NCBI GenBank assembly: GCA_021781815.1
Contig: JAJXWB010000014.1
Coordinates: forward strand, 29,133-93,132
Reading direction: 5' to 3'
DNA: 64,000 nucleotides
DNA from: Pseudomonadota bacterium
Lineage (GTDB): Bacteria; Pseudomonadota; Alphaproteobacteria; Rhizobiales; Beijerinckiaceae
Shown here one piece after another: positions 8,141 through 17,073 of the stretch. Made by a program: the position numbers and the translations under genes. Every line of letters begins with the position of its first letter. Position 1 is the first letter of the stretch. The notes beneath the pieces were generated by a model. That model made no database searches. It saw only the letters and a program-made list of their open reading frames with translations, and had not been told where the DNA came from.

Positions 8141-8737
8141 TCATTCCTCCGTCACATACTTGAAACCGGCCCTGAGATAGTCCCAGCCCGTGTAGAGCGT
8201 CAGGAGCGCCGACACCCAGAGCAGCGCCAGACCAATCCGCGTCGTGCCCGGCAGCGCCAGTTCTCCCGCGCGCCCCGCGATCAGAAAGCCGAGCGCAACG
8301 AGTTGCATGGTCGTCTTCCACTTGGCCACGGCGCTGACGGGAACCGGAACCTTGAGGTCGGCCAGAAACTCGCGCAAGCCGGAGACCAGGATTTCGCGGC
8401 ACAGGATGACGATCGCCGCCCAGAGCGACCAGCTTGCGATCGTGCGGTCGGCGACAAGCATCAGCAGCACCGCCGCCACCAGCAGTTTGTCAGCGATGGG
8501 GTCGAGCATACGGCCCATGGTCGATTGCAACGACCAGGCGCGGGCGAGATAGCCGTCGAAAAAGTCGGTGATTCCCGCGGCCGTAAACACGCCGAGCGCC
8601 GTCCAGCGCATCCAGAATTCGTCGGGCCAGAACATCAGCCCGACCACGATCGGCACCGCGACGACACGGCCGTAGGTCAGCATGTTCGGCAGCGCCAGAG
8701 CGTGGTTTCTGCGGCGCGGCAGCGAGGTTTCGGACAT
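8141..8737 (-). CDS. pgsA: CDP-diacylglycerol-glycerol-3-phosphate 3-phosphatidyltransferase
   Basis: 198 aa starting at MSETSLPRRRNHALALPNML. It makes phosphatidylglycerol phosphate, the first committed step to phosphatidylglycerol and cardiolipin, in the inner membrane. The CDP-alcohol phosphotransferase motif D-G-x2-A-R-x8-G-x3-D-x3-D is complete, from DGYLAR to LDPIADK at about residues 70-95. About five membrane spans follow. A further in-frame ATG at 8803 would add poorly conserved residues. It lies between uvrC and moaD, an order seen in other Rhizobiales. Confidence 0.95.
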   Translation of the reverse strand: MSETSLPRRRNHALALPNMLTYGRVVAVPIVVGLMFWPDEFWMRWTALGVFTAAGITDFFDGYLARAWSLQSTMGRMLDPIADKLLVAAVLLMLVADRTIASWSLWAAIVILCREILVSGLREFLADLKVPVPVSAVAKWKTTMQLVALGFLIAGRAGELALPGTTRIGLALLWVSALLTLYTGWDYLRAGFKYVTEE

Positions 8738-8799
8738 CCTCCGAAGGAACATGCGCAAGGCCGCCACGTCAAGCGATCGGAGAGCGGCGCCTCTGAAAA

Positions 8800-10800
8800 T
8801 CAACCCTTTTCGTTGAAATGGGCATAAATCAGCCGAGCCGTGGCCGCGTTGACCCCCGGCGTCTTCTCGAGATCGGCCAACGCGGCGCGCGATACCGCCT
8901 TGGCTGTGCCGAAGGCGGCCAGCAGCGCCCGCTTGCGCGCTGGCCCGATCCCCGGAATTTCATCGAGCGGCGACTTGACAAATTCCTTCTTCCGCCGCGC
9001 GCGGTGCGTTCCGATCGCGAACCTGTGCGCCTCGTCGCGCAGGCGTTGCACGAAATAGAGCGCCGGATCGCGCGGCGCCATGCGGAACGGCTCGCGCCCC
9101 TCGGCAAAGAAGGTCTCGCGGCCGGAATCGCGGTCCGCGCCCTTGGCGATCGACACTACCGGGACGTCGGCCATTCCGACCTCCGCCATGACCGCGCGCG
9201 CCGCCTCGAACTGACCGCGCCCTCCATCTATGACGACGAGATCGGGGCGCGACGGGAAATCCTCTCCCTCTGCGCGCCGCGACGCCTCTTCGGAAGCCGC
9301 GGTCGCCTCCCCCTCCTCCTTCGCCAGCCGCGCGAACCTGCGCCGCAACACCTCGCGCATCATGCCGTAATCGTCGCCGGGCGTGAGATCGGCCGACCTG
9401 ATGTTGAACGTGCGGTAATGCGACTTCATGAAGCCTGCGCGTCCGGCGACGATCATGGCGCCGATCGCATTCGTCCCCATGATGTGCGAATTGTCGTAAA
9501 CTTCGATGCGGCGGATCGGCGGCCCGATTCCGAATGTCGCGCCAAGCGCGCCGAGCAGTTTTTCCTGGCTCGCGGCCTCCGCCAGTTTGCGCGACAGGGT
9601 CTGGCGGGCATTGGTCGCGGCGTGATCGACCAGTTCGCGCTTCTCGCCGCGCTGCGGATTGGCGACCTCGACCTTGCGCCCCGCGCGCAAGCTCAACGCG
9701 GTCGCCAGCAGATCGCGATCCTCAATCTCCTCGTTCAGAAGCACCAGCGAAGGCGCGGGGCGATCCCCATAAAATTGCGAGACAAAAGCGCCAAGCACCT
9801 CCGCCTTGGCGAGCGACTTGTCGGCGCGTGGAAAATACGCGCGGTTGCCCCAGTTCTGGCCCGTCCGGAAAAAGAAGATCTCGATGCAGAACTGCCCGAC
9901 CTCCTCCGCCACGGCGAATACGTCCGCCTCATCGACGCTGCGCGGATTGACGGCCTGCTGCCCCTGAATCGTCGACAGCGCGGCGATCCTGTCGCGCAGC
10001 CGCGCCGCGCGCTCGAACTCCAGCTTCTCCGCGGCTTCAGTCATTTCCTGCGCGAGCAGGCCTCGCACCGCCCGGCTCTTGCCGGACAGAAACTCATGCG
10101 CCTCGCCGACGAGCGTCGCATAATCGGCGATCGATATCTCGCCGGTGCATGGCCCTGCGCAGCGCTTGATCTGATAGAGCAGGCAAGGCCGTGTGCGGTT
10201 CTCGAAATACGAATCGCTGCACGAGCGCAACAGGAATGCGCGTTGCAAGGCGTTGAGCGTGCGATGCACGGCCTGCGCGCTGGCGAACGGTCCGAAATAC
10301 TCGCCCTTGCGGGTGCGCGCCCCGCGATGCTTGGCGATCTGCGGCGCGGCATGGTCGCGTGTGAGAAGTATATAGGGAAACGACTTGTCGTCGCGCATCA
10401 GCACATTGAAGCGGGGCTTCATCTGCTTGATGAGATTGGTCTCAAGCAGCAGCGCCTCTGTTTCCGTCTCGGTCTGGACGAACACCATGGACGCCGTGAG
10501 CGCCACCATGCGCGCGATGCGGTTGGTATGCCCCTCTCCGCGCATGTAGCTGGCGATGCGCTTCTTCACGCTCCTGGCCTTGCCGACGTATAGCACTTCG
10601 CCGTCGGCAGCGATCATGCGGTACACGCCGGGCCCGATCGGGGCATGCTTCCAGTAGCCGCGGATGACCCCGGTTCCGCGCGCAAGTGAGGCCGGCGCGG
10701 TTTCGCCCGCCAGATCGAGATCGATGACGGGAAGCAATTGTTCGTCGAGATCGTCGGCCGCATCGACTTCGGCCGGCAAGTCCGCCTTCGGGTTCGTCAT
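8800..10800 (-). CDS. uvrC: excinuclease ABC subunit C
   Basis: 666 aa. It makes the two incisions of nucleotide excision repair. In order it has a GIY-YIG nuclease domain near residues 55-130 ([20 protein letters not shown]), a UVR motif ([14 protein letters not shown], about 250-265), the RNase H-like nuclease domain with [18 protein letters not shown] and [11 protein letters not shown], and C-terminal helix-hairpin-helix repeats ([17 protein letters not shown]). The N-terminus has an acidic extension before GIY-YIG, common in alphaproteobacteria. The end overlaps the region upstream of pgsA. uvrB is at 54.1-56.6 kb in the same window. Confidence 0.98.
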   Translation of the reverse strand: MTNPKADLPAEVDAADDLDEQLLPVIDLDLAGETAPASLARGTGVIRGYWKHAPIGPGVYRMIAADGEVLYVGKARSVKKRIASYMRGEGHTNRIARMVALTASMVFVQTETETEALLLETNLIKQMKPRFNVLMRDDKSFPYILLTRDHAAPQIAKHRGARTRKGEYFGPFASAQAVHRTLNALQRAFLLRSCSDSYFENRTRPCLLYQIKRCAGPCTGEISIADYATLVGEAHEFLSGKSRAVRGLLAQEMTEAAEKLEFERAARLRDRIAALSTIQGQQAVNPRSVDEADVFAVAEEVGQFCIEIFFFRTGQNWGNRAYFPRADKSLAKAEVLGAFVSQFYGDRPAPSLVLLNEEIEDRDLLATALSLRAGRKVEVANPQRGEKRELVDHAATNARQTLSRKLAEAASQEKLLGALGATFGIGPPIRRIEVYDNSHIMGTNAIGAMIVAGRAGFMKSHYRTFNIRSADLTPGDDYGMMREVLRRRFARLAKEEGEATAASEEASRRAEGEDFPSRPDLVVIDGGRGQFEAARAVMAEVGMADVPVVSIAKGADRDSGRETFFAEGREPFRMAPRDPALYFVQRLRDEAHRFAIGTHRARRKKEFVKSPLDEIPGIGPARKRALLAAFGTAKAVSRAALADLEKTPGVNAATARLIYAHFNEKG

Positions 10801-10873
10801 AGGGCAGATTTAGACACTGGCGCGGCGGATGCAACTCATGTCCGCACGCGGGCTTTCGCGTCCTGGCCGCGCG

Positions 10874-11641
10874 TCACCCGATCGCGATCGCCGACACCAG
10901 CCGCCCGTAATCCGGCTCCTTGCGATGCGTGCAGCGGCGATAGCTGTAGAAGCGTGTTTCGTCCGCATAGGTGTCGAGCGCCATATTCTCGAACGAGGCC
11001 ACGCCCGCGCTTTTCGCACGAAAGCCGATGAAGGCCGGCAAATCGAACATTTTGCGCCCGGCTTTGGGCGAGGGTGAAAAGAAGCGCTCGAAATCGGTCG
11101 ACGCCTCTGCGAATTGCGCGAAAAACTCCGTCCCGACCTCGTAGCTCGCCGGTCCGATCGTCGGCCCAAGCGCGGCGATTGTTTTCGCGCGCGACGCGCC
11201 AAGCTTCTCCATCGCATCGAGCGTCGCCTCGATCACGCCGGTCAGCGCGCCCTTCCAGCCGGCGTGCGCGGCGCCGATCACGCCGGCGACCGGATCGGCG
11301 AACAGGACCATGCCGCAATCGGCGCCCGTCACGCCGAGCGCGAGCGCCGGCGTCGCGGTGGCCAGCGCATCGCACCGCGGCCTGTCGGCCCACGGCGCAA
11401 CGACGGTCAGGCAATCCGGCGAATGGATCTGGAATGGCACGAGCAGGCGCCCGGCGTCCACGCCCAGCGCATCGGCCATACGGCGCCTGTTCTCCGCCAC
11501 GTTCTCACGCGCGTCGTTCGACCCGACGCCGCCGTTGAGCGAGGCATAGACCCCCTCGCTGACGCCGCCCTCGCGCGTGAAAAACGCATGCTTGACGCCG
11601 GCGGCGCGCAACGTAGGCGCCTCGATCCAGGTGTGCGTCAC
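10874..11641 (-). CDS. pgeF: PgeF/YfiH-family purine nucleoside phosphorylase (laccase domain)
   Basis: 255 aa. The Cu-oxidase_4/YfiH fold is recognised from HAFFTREGGVSEGVYASLNGG, QIHSPD, GVTGADCGMVL, AAHAGWKG, the GPTIGPASYEVG motif and the C-terminal SYRRCTHRKEPDYGR. Members have been described as multi-substrate purine nucleoside phosphorylases and as peptidoglycan-editing enzymes; which role applies here cannot be decided. The His/Cys metal ligands appear intact. It overlaps the MidA-like gene by 4 bases and is last of lgt-MidA-pgeF. Confidence 0.93.
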   Translation of the reverse strand: MTHTWIEAPTLRAAGVKHAFFTREGGVSEGVYASLNGGVGSNDARENVAENRRRMADALGVDAGRLLVPFQIHSPDCLTVVAPWADRPRCDALATATPALALGVTGADCGMVLFADPVAGVIGAAHAGWKGALTGVIEATLDAMEKLGASRAKTIAALGPTIGPASYEVGTEFFAQFAEASTDFERFFSPSPKAGRKMFDLPAFIGFRAKSAGVASFENMALDTYADETRFYSYRRCTHRKEPDYGRLVSAIAIG

Positions 11642-12726
11642 GCGCCAGCCTCCTCGATGAACCCCGGCAAAGGCGCCGATGATTTGCGCGTGACCGCGAG
11701 CGCTTTGAACAGACGCCCCATATCCGTCGGCTTGTCCTCCGACGTGAGGCGGGCAAGGCTCGAGGCGACGGCCTCGCGTTGCTCCGGCGCGGCATTGCGC
11801 ATCAGGGCCTCGGCGCGACGCTCGATCCCGATTTGCCTGAGGAAACGCCCCTGCATCACCGGACCGTGCGTTTGCGCGCCGGCCGCGCGTGCAGCGCGGA
11901 CGAGCCCTGCGAAATCGACATGAGTCGTCAGGTCAGCCTCGCCGGGCGTCTCCAGCGGATCTACGAAGGCGTGCCTGCGCATCGCCTGCAAGGTTTCGCC
12001 GAGCGCTGTCTGCGTATGTCCGTAATCGACGACGAGCAGGACGCCGCCCTGCATGACGATGCGTGCGGCGAGCGTCATCATGATCCGCTGTGACATCGCG
12101 GCGACCTCAAGCACCGCCCCGACCGGCGCATCGACGGTCAGATAGCGCTCGGGCTCCGGCGCTGCGCCGAAGGCGAATCGGCCGTCGACAAGACCGATCT
12201 GCCGCTCGCACCAACCATGATCGGTTCTCACGTAATGCCGGACAGGCAATGCGTCGAAGAATTCATTGGCGATGATGACGGCAGGCCCCAGGGGCAGCGC
12301 ATCCACGCTCTCGACCCAGCCGACCGGCCGTTCCACGGCGGCGAGCCGTGCGCGCTGGGCCTCCACGAGTTTCTCGCTGGTCTCGACCATCGTCACTTCA
12401 AGCGTCGCATAAAACGATCCGGCGACGCGCGCGGCGCGCAGCGCGTCGGCCATCAACACGCCGCGACCGGGGCCAAGCTCGACGAGGCGCGCCGGCGTCG
12501 GACTTCCAGAGGAAGCCCAGGCCTCCGCCGACCACAAACCAACGAGTTCGCCGAACATCTGGCTGATTTCCGGCGAGGTGATGAAATCGCCGTCAGCGCC
12601 GAACGGATCGCGCGTCATGTAATAACCGAGCGTGGGATGCGACAGGCAGAGCGACATGTAGCGTTCGACCGAGATCGGCCCGTCCTGCGCAATGATCGAG
12701 GCGATTTCCTGAGCAAGCTTGTTCAT
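11638..12726 (-). CDS. MidA/NDUFAF7-type class I SAM-dependent methyltransferase
   Basis: 362 aa starting at MNKLAQEIASIIAQDGPISV, whose ATG overlaps the lgt stop codon. The N-terminus continues with ERYMSLCLSHPTLGYYMTRDPFG, typical of the family (formerly DUF185). SAM-binding motif I is LVELGPGRGVLMADALR, followed by ANEFFDALPVRHYV, DYGHTQTALG and LTTHVDFAGLVRAA. The mitochondrial homologue NDUFAF7 dimethylates an arginine of the complex I subunit NDUFS2. In bacteria the target is presumed but unproven. Normal length. Confidence 0.92.
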   Translation of the reverse strand: MNKLAQEIASIIAQDGPISVERYMSLCLSHPTLGYYMTRDPFGADGDFITSPEISQMFGELVGLWSAEAWASSGSPTPARLVELGPGRGVLMADALRAARVAGSFYATLEVTMVETSEKLVEAQRARLAAVERPVGWVESVDALPLGPAVIIANEFFDALPVRHYVRTDHGWCERQIGLVDGRFAFGAAPEPERYLTVDAPVGAVLEVAAMSQRIMMTLAARIVMQGGVLLVVDYGHTQTALGETLQAMRRHAFVDPLETPGEADLTTHVDFAGLVRAARAAGAQTHGPVMQGRFLRQIGIERRAEALMRNAAPEQREAVASSLARLTSEDKPTDMGRLFKALAVTRKSSAPLPGFIEEAGA

Positions 12727-13550
12727 GGTTTCAGCCTCCCGCCCCGAAATGAATGGAAAATAAGATAAATCCCGATCAGCACGATCGGCGCGGACAGCGC
12801 CATCCCCATCGTCAGGCCATGCGCCAGCGCCTCCAGGTCGGGATCTGGTTCGCGAAAGAATTCGCTGAAAATGCGAGCGATGCCATAGCCGACGCCGAAC
12901 ACGCCGGCCACGAGCCCCGGCCGACGAAATCCCCCGCGCGCGACAAAGAGGCCGGTGATCAGAAGCATCAGCAGACCTTCGAGGCCGGCTTCGTACAATT
13001 GGCTGGGGTGGCGCGGCCAGGGGCCTGCGCCGGGGAAGACCATCGCCCACGGAACATCGGACGGTCTGCCCCACATTTCCGGTTTGATAAAGTTGGCGAT
13101 TCTGCCGAAGAAGATACCGATCGGCGCGACCGCGCTGCAGATGTCGGCGACCGTGAGCGCAGGAAGGGCATGGCGGCGCGCGAAAATCCACGCGCCGACG
13201 GCAACGCCGATCAAGCCGCCGTGAAAGGCCATGCCGCCGTGCCAGACGGCGATGATCTCGAAAGGGTGCTTCCAGTAAAAATGATCGGGCGTGTCATAGA
13301 ACAGCACGTTGAACAGACGCCCGCCGATGACGGCGCCGAGAGCGGAATAGACGAGCAGATCATCGAGACTCGACGCAGTCGGGCGCGCCCCCGCCCCCCA
13401 CAGCGCATCGATCTGCACCAGCCTGCGCGCGTAAAGCCAGCCGAACAGGAGGCCGAACACGTAAGCAAGCCCATACCAGCGCACGGGGAATGGACCGACA
13501 TGAAAGAACACCGGGTCGATCTGGGGAAACGTGATCGCCAGGATCGGCAT
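12723..13550 (-). CDS. lgt: prolipoprotein diacylglyceryl transferase
   Basis: 275 aa starting at MPILAITFPQIDPVFFHVGP; an upstream ATG at 13628 would add unlikely residues. This inner-membrane enzyme moves a diacylglyceryl group from phosphatidylglycerol to the lipobox cysteine of prolipoproteins. It has about seven membrane spans, the RWYGLAYV motif, HGGLIGVAVGAW, and the Lgt signature GRIANFIKPEMWGR with its essential arginine and glutamate. It heads the lgt-MidA-pgeF operon and is divergent from ubiK. Confidence 0.97.
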   Translation of the reverse strand: MPILAITFPQIDPVFFHVGPFPVRWYGLAYVFGLLFGWLYARRLVQIDALWGAGARPTASSLDDLLVYSALGAVIGGRLFNVLFYDTPDHFYWKHPFEIIAVWHGGMAFHGGLIGVAVGAWIFARRHALPALTVADICSAVAPIGIFFGRIANFIKPEMWGRPSDVPWAMVFPGAGPWPRHPSQLYEAGLEGLLMLLITGLFVARGGFRRPGLVAGVFGVGYGIARIFSEFFREPDPDLEALAHGLTMGMALSAPIVLIGIYLIFHSFRGGRLKP

Positions 13551-13675
13551 CGATTCGGGTCGCCTCGCGCGGTGAATTCGAGGTGTGGCGCGGGTCGGCA
13601 GGCGCGTCAAGACGGTCACTCCGCTCATTTTCGCCCGAATTCATGCTAAGAGAGCCGCCGAAATGGAGTGACCCC

Positions 13676-13930
13676 ATGCAAGAAAGCCGTTCGCGCCTCA
13701 CCGACGACCTCGCCCGCATGTTCAATGACGCTGCTGGACTTGCCGGCGGCGTCCGCCGCGAAATCGAAACCATCGTTCGCACCCAGATGGAGCGCCTGCT
13801 CTCCACCATGAATGTCGTGCAGCGCGAGGAATTCGAAGCCGTGCGCGATATGGCCGCGCTGGCGCGCGAGGAAAACGAGAAGCTCGCAAAGCAGATCGCC
13901 GATCTTGAGACGAAGCTCGTCGGAAAGTGA
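13676..13930 (+). CDS. ubiK: UbiK-family ubiquinone biosynthesis accessory factor
   Basis: 84 aa starting at MQESRSRLTDDLARMFNDAAG. It is a small BMFP/YqiC-type coiled-coil protein. The N-terminal amphipathic helix precedes GGVRREIETIVRTQMERLL and a C-terminal coiled coil rich in Glu, Lys and Leu (AREENEKLAKQIADLETKL). In enterobacteria UbiK helps the Ubi complex under aerobic conditions and binds lipid. It is divergent from lgt, a usual Rhizobiales arrangement. Confidence 0.9.
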   Translation: MQESRSRLTDDLARMFNDAAGLAGGVRREIETIVRTQMERLLSTMNVVQREEFEAVRDMAALAREENEKLAKQIADLETKLVGK

Positions 13931-14067
13931 ACCCCGGATCGGCTGCTGGAAGGCGGCGTCACGCCTATTCTGTGGACACGCCTCCGCCGGCTATGGACCT
14001 AACGTCCCGAATCTTCGAGGTTTGCCGGCGACTTGTCACGCGCAAAGCGGCGCGGCCGATGTATAGT

Positions 14068-14181
14068 CCTGAGAGGGGCGATTCGCCCGGACCGATGTCC
14101 GCAAGCGTGTCTCTCGGGGGTGGGCGGTCGTGTCTGGAAGGTGCGTGCGTCCGCTTGCGGGCAGTCGCCGCGCATGCGCGG
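14068..14181 (+). ncRNA. structured region upstream of the YbjN-like gene, candidate leader or small RNA
   Basis: The 293-base gap between ubiK and the YbjN-like gene holds no credible ORF but has dense potential structure. CCTGAGAG (14068-14075) can pair with CTCTCGGG (14111-14118), enclosing two adjacent hairpins: GGGCG-att-CGCCC (14076-14088) and GGAC-cgat-GTCC (14089-14100). Downstream are CCGC-tt-GCGG (14151-14160) and the 14-bp palindrome CCGCGCATGCGCGG (14168-14181). A -10-like TATAGT sits at 14062-14067. No known RNA family is recognised, and chance pairing is easy in GC-rich DNA. Confidence 0.3.
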
Positions 14182-14224
14182 GTTTGAGTATTGCCGCGTT
14201 CCCCGTCTTGATCTGGGCCTCACC

Positions 14225-14725
14225 ATGCTTTCTTCTGTGAACCGCGCGACCCGCCGCGAACATCCCGTCGACGTGGTCGAGCGGTTGGCGGCGGGCAACG
14301 CCTGGACGTTCGAGCGCGATGACATCGATGAAATCTCCATATCGGTGACAGGCGCATGGGCCGACTATCACGTCGCCTTCTCATGGCTGCCGGATCTCGA
14401 GACGCTGCATGTCGGCTGCGCCTTCGACCTCAAGGTGCCGCTGCGCCGTCGCGCCGAGACGCTCGAACTGATCGCCATCGCCAATGAGCAATTGTGGCTC
14501 GGCCATTTCGATCTGTGGACCAGCGAAGGCGTCGTCATGTTCCGCCACGCCATGCTGCTGACTGGCGGCGCTCAGCCGACGACGATGCAATGCGAAAGCA
14601 TCCTCTCCAACGCGCTCATCGCCTGCGAACGGTACTATCAGGCCTTCCAGTTCGTCGTCTGGGCCGGCAAGACCGCACGCGAGGCGATCGATTCGATCAT
14701 GCTGGAGACGCGCGGCGAGGCCTGA
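14225..14725 (+). CDS. YbjN-domain (type III secretion chaperone-like fold) protein
   Basis: 166 aa starting at MLSSVNRATRREHPVDVVER. The body matches the alphaproteobacterial YbjN family: AWTFERDDIDEISISVTGAW, then DYHVAFSWLPDLETLHVGCA, LIAIANEQLWLGHFDLWTSEG and MFRHAMLLTGG. YbjN overproduction affects motility and stress traits in E. coli, but the molecular role is unknown. The long upstream gap is potentially structured. It is followed by proC on the same strand, a pairing common in the order. Confidence 0.87.
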   Translation: MLSSVNRATRREHPVDVVERLAAGNAWTFERDDIDEISISVTGAWADYHVAFSWLPDLETLHVGCAFDLKVPLRRRAETLELIAIANEQLWLGHFDLWTSEGVVMFRHAMLLTGGAQPTTMQCESILSNALIACERYYQAFQFVVWAGKTAREAIDSIMLETRGEA

Positions 14726-14764
14726 TCCGTCCGCCGCCTGGCGTTGGACACGCGCCTGTCCCTG

Positions 14765-14848
14765 TGTCATTCCCGAGAAATCAGGACTCCAGGTCGAGCG
14801 CCCGGTCGCGGGGTCGGGCGCCGGCGGCTCGCATTCGCGGGCATGACA
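14765..14848. repeat. imperfect inverted-repeat element between YbjN-like gene and proC
   Basis: TGTCATTCCCG (14765-14775) and CGGGCATGACA (14838-14848) form 11-base arms with one mismatch, enclosing 62 GC-rich bases. The arm type resembles the dispersed GTCATTCCCG...CGGGAATGAC intergenic repeats frequent in GC-rich proteobacteria. Only one copy is seen in this window, so the repeat nature is inferred. Confidence 0.4.
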
Positions 14849-14870
14849 ATCGAGGGGCCGCCAGTATCCA

Positions 14871-15692
14871 ATGACGACTCAGCCTTCCTCCATCGTCCTT
14901 CTCGGCGCCGGCAAGATGGGCTTCGCGCTGCTTCAAGGCTGGGCCGACCTCGGCCTTGTCGGCGGGCGCGTCGCCGTGATCGAGCCGTCTCCCACCCCGG
15001 AACTTTCGGCCCTGTGCGCGGCGCATGGCGCCCGCCTCAATCCAGCCGACTCCAGCCTCGCACCGCCCGATTCGCTGGTTCTGGCGATCAAGCCGCAGAT
15101 GCTCGACTCCGCCGCCGCCCGCATCGCCAGGCTCGCCGGACCTGATACGCTGATTGTCTCCATCCTTGCCGGCAAGACCACGGCCGACGTCCTCGCCCGT
15201 GCGCCCGAAGCCGCCAGCGTCGTGCGCGCCATGCCCAATACGCCGGCTGCAATCGGGCGCGGCGTCACGGGCGCCGTCGCCAGCGCCGGCGTGACCGGGG
15301 CGCAGCGCCACACGGCCGACACGCTCCTCTCGGCGGTCGGCAAGGTCGAATGGCTCGTCGACGAAAGCCTGATCGACGCAGTCACAGCCGTCTCGGGCTC
15401 AGGTCCGGCCTATGTGTTCCTGCTCGCCGAATGCCTGGCGGAGGCCGGCCGCGCGGCAGGTCTGCCGGCGGATCTCGCCGGCCGGCTCGCACGCGCGACC
15501 GTCGAAGGCTCGGGCGAACTGATGCATCGCTCGCCGGATGTCGCGCCTGCACAATTGCGCATCAACGTCACATCGCCCGGCGGTACGACGGAGGCCGCGC
15601 TCGGTGTGCTGATGGCCGACAATGGCCTTAATCCGCTGATGACGCGGGCCGTGGCCGCCGCGCTCGCCAGGGCGAAGGCGCTTTCGGGCTGA
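14871..15692 (+). CDS. proC: pyrroline-5-carboxylate reductase
   Basis: 273 aa. It reduces 1-pyrroline-5-carboxylate to proline with NAD(P)H, the last step of proline synthesis. The N-terminal Rossmann motif GAGKMGFALLQGW is at about residues 12-24. The catalytic C-terminal domain has the P5CR signature region AVSGSGPAYVFLLAE and later INVTSPGGTTEAALGVL. Length matches the family. Cytoplasmic. Confidence 0.97.
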   Translation: MTTQPSSIVLLGAGKMGFALLQGWADLGLVGGRVAVIEPSPTPELSALCAAHGARLNPADSSLAPPDSLVLAIKPQMLDSAAARIARLAGPDTLIVSILAGKTTADVLARAPEAASVVRAMPNTPAAIGRGVTGAVASAGVTGAQRHTADTLLSAVGKVEWLVDESLIDAVTAVSGSGPAYVFLLAECLAEAGRAAGLPADLAGRLARATVEGSGELMHRSPDVAPAQLRINVTSPGGTTEAALGVLMADNGLNPLMTRAVAAALARAKALSG

Positions 15693-15765
15693 GGCTTTTC
15701 GGCGCCACGCCCTTGGTGCGCGCCCGTCGCGCGCATAGATAAGCGGTAGAATCGAGGAGCGGAAC

Positions 15766-16512
15766 ATGGCGCGCGCAGCGAAGAAGACGATTGGAGCCAA
15801 GAGCGAGAAATCGGCGATGGCGACCGCTCCGAAGGATCGGATCATCGACGCACTGATGGCGCTCGCGGCGGAGGAGCGATTCGAGGAGATCACCCTCAAG
15901 CAGATCGCGGGGCGGGCCAATGTCTCGCTTTCCGAATTCCGCGAACATTTCTCCTCCAGATACGGCGTGCTCGCCGCCTTTGGCCGCCGCATCGACCGCA
16001 TCGTGCTCGAAGGCGTGACCGACGATCTCGCCGAAGAGAACGACAGGGAGCGACTGTTCGATGTGCTCATGCGCCGCTTCGACGCCATGGCGCCCTATCG
16101 CGAGGCGCTGCGGGGCGTGTCGGAATGGGCGCGGCGCGAACCGTTCCACGCGGCGCTGCTAAGCCCGCTCGCCGTCAATTCGATGCGGTTCATGCTGGAA
16201 GCCGCCGGCGTCGACACCGGCGGGCGCATCGGTCGGCTGAAAGCGCGCGGGCTTACCCTCGCCTGGGCGCGCATCGCCAATATCTGGCTCCACGATGAGG
16301 ATCCGGGCTCCGCGCGGACCATGGCCGAACTCGATCGTGCGCTGACGCGCGGCGAGAAAGTCCTGGCGCGCGCGCAGGATGTCGACCGCCTCATCTCGCC
16401 GCTGCGCGCGATGGCGCGCGGCGCGGCCGGAGCCTGCTGGCGTTTGGCCCGCGACGGCGCGCGTCGCCGGGCCGACAGGCGCGACGCCAATGTGGCGGCG
16501 AACGAGATCTGA
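15766..16512 (+). CDS. TetR-fold protein with COQ9-like C-terminus
   Basis: 248 aa. The first about 70 residues form a TetR-like helix-turn-helix (DRIIDALMALAAEERFEEIT then LKQIAGRANVSLSEFREHF). The C-terminal half is unlike ordinary TetR effector domains; ARIANIWLHDEDPGSARTMA with LDRAL resembles the COQ9 family, which shares the TetR fold and binds lipids in ubiquinone synthesis. A basic Arg/Ala-rich tail follows. Either a regulator or a COQ9-type ubiquinone factor is possible. I favour a COQ9 relative, given ubiK nearby, but without certainty. Confidence 0.75.
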   Translation: MARAAKKTIGAKSEKSAMATAPKDRIIDALMALAAEERFEEITLKQIAGRANVSLSEFREHFSSRYGVLAAFGRRIDRIVLEGVTDDLAEENDRERLFDVLMRRFDAMAPYREALRGVSEWARREPFHAALLSPLAVNSMRFMLEAAGVDTGGRIGRLKARGLTLAWARIANIWLHDEDPGSARTMAELDRALTRGEKVLARAQDVDRLISPLRAMARGAAGACWRLARDGARRRADRRDANVAANEI

Positions 16513-16521
16513 GCGCCCGGA

Positions 16522-16989
16522 TCAGAGACCGAGTTCGCTCAGGCCCGGATGATCGTCCGGTCGACGTCCGAGCGGCCAGTGAAACAACCGGCTGCTTTCC
16601 GCGATCGGCAGATCGTTGATGCTGGCGAACCGGCGCTGCATCAAACCCTCGCCGTTGAATTCCCAGTTCTCATTGCCGTAGCTGCGGAACCAGTGGCCGG
16701 AATCGTCGCGCCATTCATAGGCGAACCGCACCGCGATGCGCGAACCTGTAAACGCCCACATTTCCTTGATCAGGCGATAGTCCAGCTCGCGCGCCCACTT
16801 TCGTTGCAGGAATGCCCGCACCTGCCCGCGCCCCTGCGGAAACTCTGCGCGATTTCTCCATACCGTGTCCGGCGTATAGACCTGAATGACACGATCGGGA
16901 TCGCGAGAATTCCAGGCGTCTTCCGCCATACGCGCCTTCTGAATGGCGGTTTCTGACGTAAACGGAGGAACAGGCGGCTTGATCTCCAT
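16522..16989 (-). CDS. DUF1348 (NTF2-like) protein
   Basis: 155 aa. The NTF2-like fold is indicated by [43 protein letters not shown] and [21 protein letters not shown], characteristic of DUF1348. It is a small cytoplasmic protein with a hydrophobic cavity; catalytic activity is not established. The gene is divergent from a TetR repressor, and two matching operator palindromes lie in the 84-base gap, so it is the likely main target of that repressor. Confidence 0.88.
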   Translation of the reverse strand: MEIKPPVPPFTSETAIQKARMAEDAWNSRDPDRVIQVYTPDTVWRNRAEFPQGRGQVRAFLQRKWARELDYRLIKEMWAFTGSRIAVRFAYEWRDDSGHWFRSYGNENWEFNGEGLMQRRFASINDLPIAESSRLFHWPLGRRPDDHPGLSELGL

Positions 16990-17013
16990 CGATACCCACC
17001 CCGCTCAAATGCA

Positions 17014-17029
17014 TAGACAGACCTGTCTA
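17014..17029. promoter_or_regulatory. TetR operator 1 (perfect palindrome)
   Basis: TAGACAG-AC-CTGTCTA is a perfect 7+2+7 palindrome 24 bases upstream of the DUF1348 start codon. TAGAC...GTCTA cores are typical operators of NemR/LmrA-like TetR repressors. A second copy lies 34 bases away, centre to centre. Confidence 0.8.
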
Positions 17030-17047
17030 CATGGCAGGTAGCGCATG

Positions 17048-17063
17048 TAGACGGACTTGTCTA
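17048..17063. promoter_or_regulatory. TetR operator 2
   Basis: TAGACGG-AC-TTGTCTA is the same 16-base layout as operator 1, with five of seven arm positions symmetric and the same central AC. It ends 10 bases before the TetR start codon, which is ideal for autorepression. Confidence 0.75.
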
Positions 17064-17073
17064 CTATAGAAGG

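Noticed and set aside
8818..10593. A long plus-strand open frame opposite uvrC
   Set aside because: Antisense shadow of a clear uvrC gene; Arg/Ala-rich, no recognisable motifs.
12727..13191. N-terminal extension of the MidA-like methyltransferase into lgt
   Set aside because: The added residues are an out-of-frame reading of lgt; the family N-terminus begins at 12726.
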